From Flavobacterium psychrophilum (GTDB taxonomy: Bacteria; Bacteroidota; Bacteroidia; Flavobacteriales; Flavobacteriaceae), in NCBI GenBank assembly GCA_003243255.1, contig QFQM01000152.1, forward strand, positions 1-10,425: 10,425 nt of DNA, in the 5' to 3' direction. Shown one piece after another: positions 6,401 to 10,425 of this stretch. The translations under genes and the position numbers were made by a program. The notes beneath the pieces were generated by a model. That model had not been told where the DNA came from. It saw only the letters and a list, made by a program, of their open reading frames with translations, and made no database searches. Position 1 is the stretch's first letter. Each line of letters starts with the position of its first letter.

Positions 6401-6444
6401 AAAAAAAGAAAAGTCCCGATTCTTAAAAAAAGAATCGGGACTTT
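6401..6444 (-). terminator. Rho-independent terminator of the uvrD/pcrA helicase gene
   Basis: A perfect 14-bp stem pairs 6431-6444 (AGAATCGGGACTTT) with 6410-6423 (AAAGTCCCGATTCT) around a 7-nt loop. On the minus strand it is followed by TTTTCTTTTTTT (to 6401). It lies about 20 bases beyond the helicase stop and about 30 bases before the putative operator, so it insulates the carotenoid operon from helicase transcription. Confidence 0.92.
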
Positions 6445-6465
6445 ATATAAAACAATTAAAATCAG

Positions 6466-8808
6466 TTAACTAAGTATATCCAGCTTGGCAAAACGCAGCA
6501 GGAGCTTTTTAATACCTCCAACCTCAAAGTGGATTTCAGCTTTCTTATCAGCACCTACACCTTCAAGATTCAACACCTTACCTTTCCCAAAACGTTCGTG
6601 CATAACCACATTACCTATTACCAGTTTGGTGTCCGGCATTGCAGGCCCTGAAGAAACAGGCGCATTACTGCTCATAGGCTTTAGTTTACGGATAGGAATA
6701 TCCGGTTTAGGCTCATTATCGGTAACCCATTTCGGCGGTGCTGTATTAGTTGGCTTACTCAGCCTTAGCTTCGATTTATCCACATCACCAAAGATATCAG
6801 CACTGATCATTGGCTTGTATTTATAATTCGATTCAGCCGGTGTAAGATATTCCAAGTATTTATCGGTAATCTCTTCAATAAAACGGGACGGTTCACTATC
6901 TACAAGTTTACCCCAACGGTAGCGTGACTGCGCGTAGGTTAAATATGCCTGATGCTCTGCACGGGTAAGTGCAACGTAGAACAGTCGGCGTTCTTCTTCA
7001 AGTTCACTACGGGTGTTCATACTCATGGCACTCGGGAAAAGATCTTCTTCCATACCCACAATGAATACATGCGGGAACTCAAGTCCTTTCGCCAGGTGAA
7101 TGGTCATCAGAGCTACACGGTCATCATCTCCGGTATCGTTATCCATATCTGTCGCCAGGGCAACATCTTCAAGAAATTCAGATAAGGCACCTCGGGCACC
7201 GTCTACTTCTTTCTGTCCTTCAATAAAGTCACGGATACCACTCAATAACTGCTCGATATTCTCTATACGGGCAATACCTTCAGGCGTTGCATCTTTTTTA
7301 AGCTCCTGAATAAGTCCTGTTTTCTTGGTAACATGATCGGCAAGGTAAAATGCATCCTGCGATTCATTAATTACCTGAAAACTCTTAACCATAGTTACAA
7401 AGTCATTCAGCTTATTCTTTGTACCGCTGTTTAGTTTAAGATCAATACGGTCTATGTTCTCCATTACCTCATATATAGAACGTCCGTAATGGTTAGCAGC
7501 AACAGTAAGTTTTTCAACCGTGCTATCCCCTATTCCCCTTGCAGGATAATTGATAACACGTATAAGCGCTTCCTCATCTTTAGGATTGATAACCAACCTT
7601 AAATAAGCCAGCACATCCTTTATCTCTTTTCTTTGATAGAATGAAAGTCCCCCATAGATACGGTACGGAATGTCACGCTTGCGCAATGCATCCTCCATAG
7701 CACGGGATTGCGCGTTGGTACGGTAAAGAATAGCAAACTTATTATTCGTCAGCTGATGCTGCATTTTTTGCTCAAAGATCGTACTGGCTACAAAACGGCC
7801 TTCTTCACCATCGGTAAGGCTTCGGTGTACTTTAATTTTAGGGCCTTCATCATTGGCAGTCCAAACCACCTTATCAAGTTTGGTCTTGTTATTATCGATA
7901 ATGGCATTAGCCGCTTCTACGATATTCCTGCTTGAACGGTAGTTCTGCTCCAGGCGGTACATTTGTACATTCTCGTAATCCTTCTGGAAGTTCAGGATGT
8001 TATTGATGTTAGCACCCCTGAAAGCGTAGATACTCTGCGCATCATCACCTACCACACAAATATTCTGAAAACGGTCTGAAAGCGCACGTACAATAAGGTA
8101 CTGTGAGTGGTTGGTATCCTGATACTCATCTACCAGTATATAACGGAAACGATCCTGATACTTGGCAAGTACATCCGGAAAACGGTTCAGTAATTCGTTT
8201 GTACGAAGCAACAGGTCATCAAAGTCCATTGCACCGGCTTTAAAGCAACGCTCTACATAAGCTTCGTATATCTCGCCAAGGCGCGGCTTTTTAGACATCG
8301 CATCCGCTTCCTGCAATTCAGGATTGTTATAGTAAGCCTTAACGGTAATAAGGCTGTTCTTATACGAAGAAATACGCCCCAAAACCTGTTTAGGTTTATA
8401 CACATCCTTATCCAGCTGTTTTTCTTTAATGATAGAACTGATAAGGCGAACGCTATCCTGAGAGTCATAAATCGTAAAGTTAGAAGGATAGCCAAGTTTG
8501 TCGGCCTCAAATCGCAATATCTTAGCAAAGATAGAGTGGAAAGTTCCCATCCAAAGGTTCTTAGCCTCGGAGTTACCTACTATATCGGCAATACGTTTCT
8601 TCATCTCCTTCGCTGCCTTATTGGTAAAGGTCAGCGCAAGAATATTAAATGCATCAACACCCTGACTCATCAGATAAGCGATACGAAGGGTAAGTACTCT
8701 GGTTTTTCCCGAACCCGCACCTGCAATAACGATCATCGGACCGTCTTTTTGCAGCGTTGGTGCCTGCTGGGCTTCATTTAACTGGCTTATATAACTACGA
8801 ATATCCAT
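6466..8808 (-). CDS. UvrD/PcrA-type superfamily 1A DNA helicase
   Basis: An ATP-driven 3'-5' helicase/translocase used in nucleotide excision repair, mismatch repair or clearing of replication-transcription conflicts. Its 780 residues carry the full SF1A motif set: Q-motif LNEAQQAP (10-17), Walker A GAGSGKT (30-36), motif Ia ALTFTNKAAKEM (58-69), Walker B DEYQDTN (227-233), motif III GDDAQSIYAFRGA (254-266), motif V region TIHLAKGLEFPHVF (569-582) and motif VI RRLFYVALTRAEH (607-619). A proline-rich linker (about 660-725) leads to a C-terminal Tudor-like domain (730-780, with V-x-HERFGKGKV), the RNA-polymerase-interacting module of PcrA/UvrD. The ATG is 18-25 bases after an exact -7 element, and a strong terminator follows the stop. 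Bacteroidota can carry more than one UvrD-like protein, so I call the family without choosing between pcrA and uvrD. Confidence 0.97.
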   Translation of the reverse strand: MDIRSYISQLNEAQQAPTLQKDGPMIVIAGAGSGKTRVLTLRIAYLMSQGVDAFNILALTFTNKAAKEMKKRIADIVGNSEAKNLWMGTFHSIFAKILRFEADKLGYPSNFTIYDSQDSVRLISSIIKEKQLDKDVYKPKQVLGRISSYKNSLITVKAYYNNPELQEADAMSKKPRLGEIYEAYVERCFKAGAMDFDDLLLRTNELLNRFPDVLAKYQDRFRYILVDEYQDTNHSQYLIVRALSDRFQNICVVGDDAQSIYAFRGANINNILNFQKDYENVQMYRLEQNYRSSRNIVEAANAIIDNNKTKLDKVVWTANDEGPKIKVHRSLTDGEEGRFVASTIFEQKMQHQLTNNKFAILYRTNAQSRAMEDALRKRDIPYRIYGGLSFYQRKEIKDVLAYLRLVINPKDEEALIRVINYPARGIGDSTVEKLTVAANHYGRSIYEVMENIDRIDLKLNSGTKNKLNDFVTMVKSFQVINESQDAFYLADHVTKKTGLIQELKKDATPEGIARIENIEQLLSGIRDFIEGQKEVDGARGALSEFLEDVALATDMDNDTGDDDRVALMTIHLAKGLEFPHVFIVGMEEDLFPSAMSMNTRSELEEERRLFYVALTRAEHQAYLTYAQSRYRWGKLVDSEPSRFIEEITDKYLEYLTPAESNYKYKPMISADIFGDVDKSKLRLSKPTNTAPPKWVTDNEPKPDIPIRKLKPMSSNAPVSSGPAMPDTKLVIGNVVMHERFGKGKVLNLEGVGADKKAEIHFEVGGIKKLLLRFAKLDILS

Positions 8809-8825
8809 TTCTACGATTTACAACG

Positions 8826-8833
8826 CAAAAATA
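8826..8833 (-). promoter_or_regulatory. Candidate -7 promoter element of the helicase gene
   Basis: The minus strand reads TATTTTTG followed by C, an exact TAnnTTTG match. It lies 18-25 bases upstream of the helicase ATG, inside the 31-base gap after the upstream membrane-protein gene. It implies a very short leader. No clear -33 TTG is visible. Confidence 0.5.
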
Positions 8834-8839
8834 GTTATT

Positions 8840-9247
8840 TTAGACGAGATTTTTATCCTCACTACTCCCTCTGAAAAGCATAAATTTTTCAAAAATAAAA
8901 GCTGCTGTTATACCAATGGTGTATGCCAGTATATCGCTCCATAAAAATCCTGAGCCAAGCACCAGTTTTCCGGGAATGGTATGCCGGATAGCAATGATCC
9001 ACTCAGCCTGGTAGAGCTGCAACGCTTCAATGCAATAACAGATAAGCAATGCTGTAACAGCCCTTGCTTTTTTATTTTTATAAGGCACACAAAAACTGAC
9101 GATATAAAACATCATAAATGCATACAATATATCCCCAAGATAAAGATTCACAATATCAGGAAACCACTGCTTTTTAAGCCTGTCGAAGAGCCCCGTTACT
9201 ATAGTCAGAAAACTGACGATTAAAAATATAAACCTTTTGTTTTTCAT
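8840..9247 (-). CDS. Small DUF2809-like integral membrane protein (135 aa)
   Basis: About four hydrophobic segments (roughly residues 6-20, 36-54, 63-79 and 103-125) mark an integral inner-membrane protein. The pattern LGDILYAFMMF (37-47), then IEALQLYQA (73-81), then GKLVLGSGFLWSDILAYTIG fits the DUF2809 family of small membrane proteins, whose function is unknown. The charged residues within the helices (D39, E74, D105) are the type conserved in that family. The C-terminal tail is hydrophilic. The start at 9247 lies about 20 bases after an exact -7 element. The helicase follows after only 31 bases, so some read-through into it is possible, although the helicase has its own -7 element. Confidence 0.85.
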   Translation of the reverse strand: MKNKRFIFLIVSFLTIVTGLFDRLKKQWFPDIVNLYLGDILYAFMMFYIVSFCVPYKNKKARAVTALLICYCIEALQLYQAEWIIAIRHTIPGKLVLGSGFLWSDILAYTIGITAAFIFEKFMLFRGSSEDKNLV

Positions 9248-9266
9248 GGTTGGGTATGGTTACCCT

Positions 9267-9274
9267 CAAATATA
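9267..9274 (-). promoter_or_regulatory. Candidate -7 promoter element of the DUF2809-like gene
   Basis: The minus strand reads TATATTTG, an exact TAnnTTTG match, 20-27 bases upstream of the ATG at 9247. No convincing -33 element is seen. The element occupies the region that would be coding if the divergent gene started at 9250, which argues against that longer start. Confidence 0.45.
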
Positions 9275-9321
9275 ATTGCAAATTATTTGAATTGCACACT
9301 TACGGAAAAAACTTATTTCCT

Positions 9322-9329
9322 TATTTTCG
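9322..9329 (+). promoter_or_regulatory. Weak candidate -7 element of the DUF7935-like gene
   Basis: TATTTTCG followed by C differs from TAnnTTTG at one base. A TTA at 9300-9302 is 19 bases upstream. It lies about 60 bases before the chosen start at 9388. The remaining 9330-9387 leader shows nothing distinctive apart from AACGTT at 9355-9360. Confidence 0.28.
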
Positions 9330-9387
9330 CTTCTGCAATTTGAAAGCCTATTGTAACGTTATACCAAAAACACATTACTATAAACCT

Positions 9388-9915
9388 ATGAGCTCAGACA
9401 AAATTATTGAACTTGCTTTTTATACACTTCCGGCACTTATAACAGGAGGAGTTGCTTACTACTTTTTTAGCATGCATACCCGTAACGAAGAAGGCCGTCG
9501 CCGCTACCTGATACACAAAGAAGCACAAAAGAATGCATTACCGCTTCGCCTGCAGGCTTACGAAAGACTTACGCTATTCCTTGAAAGGATAAACCCTGCG
9601 AAGATATTGATCAGGATAACTCCACAGTCGTCAAACAAACACGATTATGAAGAATACCTTGTATCTCAGATTGAGGTAGAATACGAACATAACCTTTCGC
9701 AGCAGATCTATATCTCTTCTGAAAGTTGGGATATTGTTACTACCGCCAAGAATGCTACCATACAGATGGTACGCAAAACTACTGCTGACCCTGCAATCGC
9801 AACAGCACAGGAACTGCGCGAAGCAATGCTTAAAAATCTTTTCGATAAGCAAAGCCCAAGCAGTGTTGCCATTGCCCACCTTAAGAATGAGGTATCAGGC
9901 CTTTGGAGCGAATAA
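9388..9915 (+). CDS. DUF7935-like protein with N-terminal membrane anchor (175 aa)
   Basis: One N-terminal membrane segment (about residues 8-27, FYTLPALITGGVAYYFF) is followed by a basic stretch (RRRYLIHKEAQK) and a soluble, mostly helical cytoplasmic part. The arrangement N-anchor, then LPLRLQAYERLTLFLERINP, then a long amphipathic helix region ending in LKNEVSGLW, fits the family labelled DUF7935 in Bacteroidota. Its function is unknown. I chose the ATG at 9388, not the in-frame one at 9250. The 46 extra residues are unlike the family, they would cross the divergent promoter, and 9388 places the membrane anchor right at the N-terminus. A hairpin terminator follows the stop, so it is probably transcribed alone. 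Confidence 0.85.
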   Translation: MSSDKIIELAFYTLPALITGGVAYYFFSMHTRNEEGRRRYLIHKEAQKNALPLRLQAYERLTLFLERINPAKILIRITPQSSNKHDYEEYLVSQIEVEYEHNLSQQIYISSESWDIVTTAKNATIQMVRKTTADPAIATAQELREAMLKNLFDKQSPSSVAIAHLKNEVSGLWSE

Positions 9916-9942
9916 CAGATCATTAGATCATTCGATATTTAG

Positions 9943-9967
9943 AACATCCGCTTTTGCGGATGTTTTT
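9943..9967 (+). terminator. Rho-independent terminator after the DUF7935-like gene
   Basis: AACATCCGC (9943-9951) and GCGGATGTT (9956-9964) form a perfect 9-bp stem with a TTTT loop, followed by a T-run to 9967. It lies about 28 bases after the stop and 10 bases before the next ATG, so the next gene needs a promoter inside or before this short gap unless read-through occurs. Confidence 0.85.
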
Positions 9968-9977
9968 GTAAAAACCT

Positions 9978-10425
9978 ATGAGTAAAGCAATAAAAACCTA
10001 TTTCAACTGGAGCAGCGGTAAAGACAGTGCACTGGCACTACATTACCTGCTACAGGATAAAAATTATAGTATCGACTGCTTATTAACTTCCGTAAGTTCA
10101 GAATATGACAGGGTGAGCATGCATGGACTTCGCCAGGAACTTTTACTGCAACAGACAGAAGCGATTGGCATTCCTGCAAAGATAATCTACCTTCCTCCCC
10201 AGCCTACCAATACCGAGTATGAAGTACTGATGAAAGAAACGGTTTCCGGATTATTAGCTCAAGGTTACGAATGCACTGCCTTTGGTGATATTTTCCTTGA
10301 AGATCTGAAAGCATACCGCGAAAAGCAACTGGAGCCTTACTCCATCAAAACCGTTTTTCCGCTATGGAAAAAAGATACGAAAGAATTGCTTACTGAATTC
10401 ATTGATCTGGGTTTTAAAGCCATTA
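9978..10425 (+). CDS. DUF71/diphthine-ammonia-ligase-like ATP pyrophosphatase, 5' part (cut by window edge)
   Basis: 149 codons from the ATG at 9978 are open to the right edge, so the C-terminus is missing. It is an adenine nucleotide alpha-hydrolase (HUP fold, N-type ATP pyrophosphatase). The PP-loop SSGKDS at residues 12-17 opens the domain. MHGLR at 48-52 and FGDIFLEDLKAYRE at 102-115 followed by PLW (128-130) are the hallmarks of the Dph6/DUF71 family. In eukaryotes and archaea Dph6 amidates diphthine on EF-2. Bacteria lack diphthamide, so the bacterial substrate is unknown, and an automatic 'diphthine-ammonia ligase' label would mislead. The start follows a terminator by 10 bases, and no Shine-Dalgarno is seen. 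Confidence 0.92.
   Translation, partial: MSKAIKTYFNWSSGKDSALALHYLLQDKNYSIDCLLTSVSSEYDRVSMHGLRQELLLQQTEAIGIPAKIIYLPPQPTNTEYEVLMKETVSGLLAQGYECTAFGDIFLEDLKAYREKQLEPYSIKTVFPLWKKDTKELLTEFIDLGFKAI

Noticed and set aside
6309..6465. Possible small gene or RNA between the helicase and marR
   Set aside because: The 157 bases are accounted for by a terminator hairpin, the marR promoter region and the palindrome. No start codon with a credible frame was seen.
8253..8528. 91-codon minus-strand frame inside the helicase gene
   Set aside because: It is a shadow of the helicase coding sequence in another frame, with arginine/leucine-rich composition and no independent signals.
9250..9387. Upstream in-frame start that would extend the DUF7935-like protein by 46 residues
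   Set aside because: The extension would begin 2 bases from the divergent start, run through the candidate promoters and bury the membrane anchor. It does not look like the family's N-terminus.
9918..9940. Period-8 repeat GATCATTA, GATCATTC, GATATTTA after the DUF7935-like gene
   Set aside because: Only two good units in an AT-rich spacer. Too short to separate from chance.

Overview
The window is AT-rich DNA most likely from a Flavobacterium-like member of the Bacteroidota (Flavobacteriaceae). Three things point there. The candidate promoters match the Bacteroidota -7 element TAnnTTTG, and most starts lack a clear Shine-Dalgarno. Several proteins resemble flavobacterial families (a DUF2809-like membrane protein, a DUF7935-like protein, a YciO-type YrdC protein). 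A complete zeaxanthin-type carotenoid cluster is present. No mobile elements, CRISPR arrays, rRNA or tRNA genes were seen, and the layout looks like ordinary chromosome.

Layout: (1) 1-313, minus: 5' part of a YrdC/Sua5/YciO-domain gene that runs off the left edge. (2) 471-923, plus: a small exported protein of unknown function, followed by a strong hairpin terminator. (3) 1088-1693, plus: an unrecognised 201-residue protein with a WGWWGLPYGP motif. Its 5' end looks frame-disrupted, because a good promoter and an upstream ATG at 1033 lie in a different frame. (4) 6308 down to 1690, minus: a tightly packed six-gene operon, marR - crtI - crtB - unknown exported 151-residue protein - crtZ - lycopene cyclase, with gaps of at most 4 nt or overlaps of 1-17 nt. 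(5) 8808-6466, minus: a UvrD/PcrA helicase with its own promoter and a strong terminator separating it from the carotenoid operon. (6) 9247-8840, minus: a small DUF2809-like membrane protein. (7) 9388-9915, plus: a DUF7935-like membrane-anchored protein with a terminator. (8) 9978 to the right edge, plus: 5' part of a DUF71/diphthine-ammonia-ligase-like ATP pyrophosphatase.

How the genes work together: CrtB condenses two geranylgeranyl diphosphates to phytoene. CrtI desaturates phytoene to lycopene. The two-domain CrtYcd-type integral-membrane cyclase makes beta-carotene. CrtZ hydroxylates it towards zeaxanthin, a common yellow pigment of this group. No GGPP synthase (crtE), ketolase (crtW) or glycosylase is present here, so the precursor must be supplied from elsewhere. 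A MarR-family regulator is the first gene of the operon, and a 22-bp imperfect palindrome lies just upstream of it, which suggests autoregulation and control of pigment synthesis. The points most worth following up are the exported protein of unknown function inside this operon, the putative operator, and the odd 5' end of the gene at 1088-1693.
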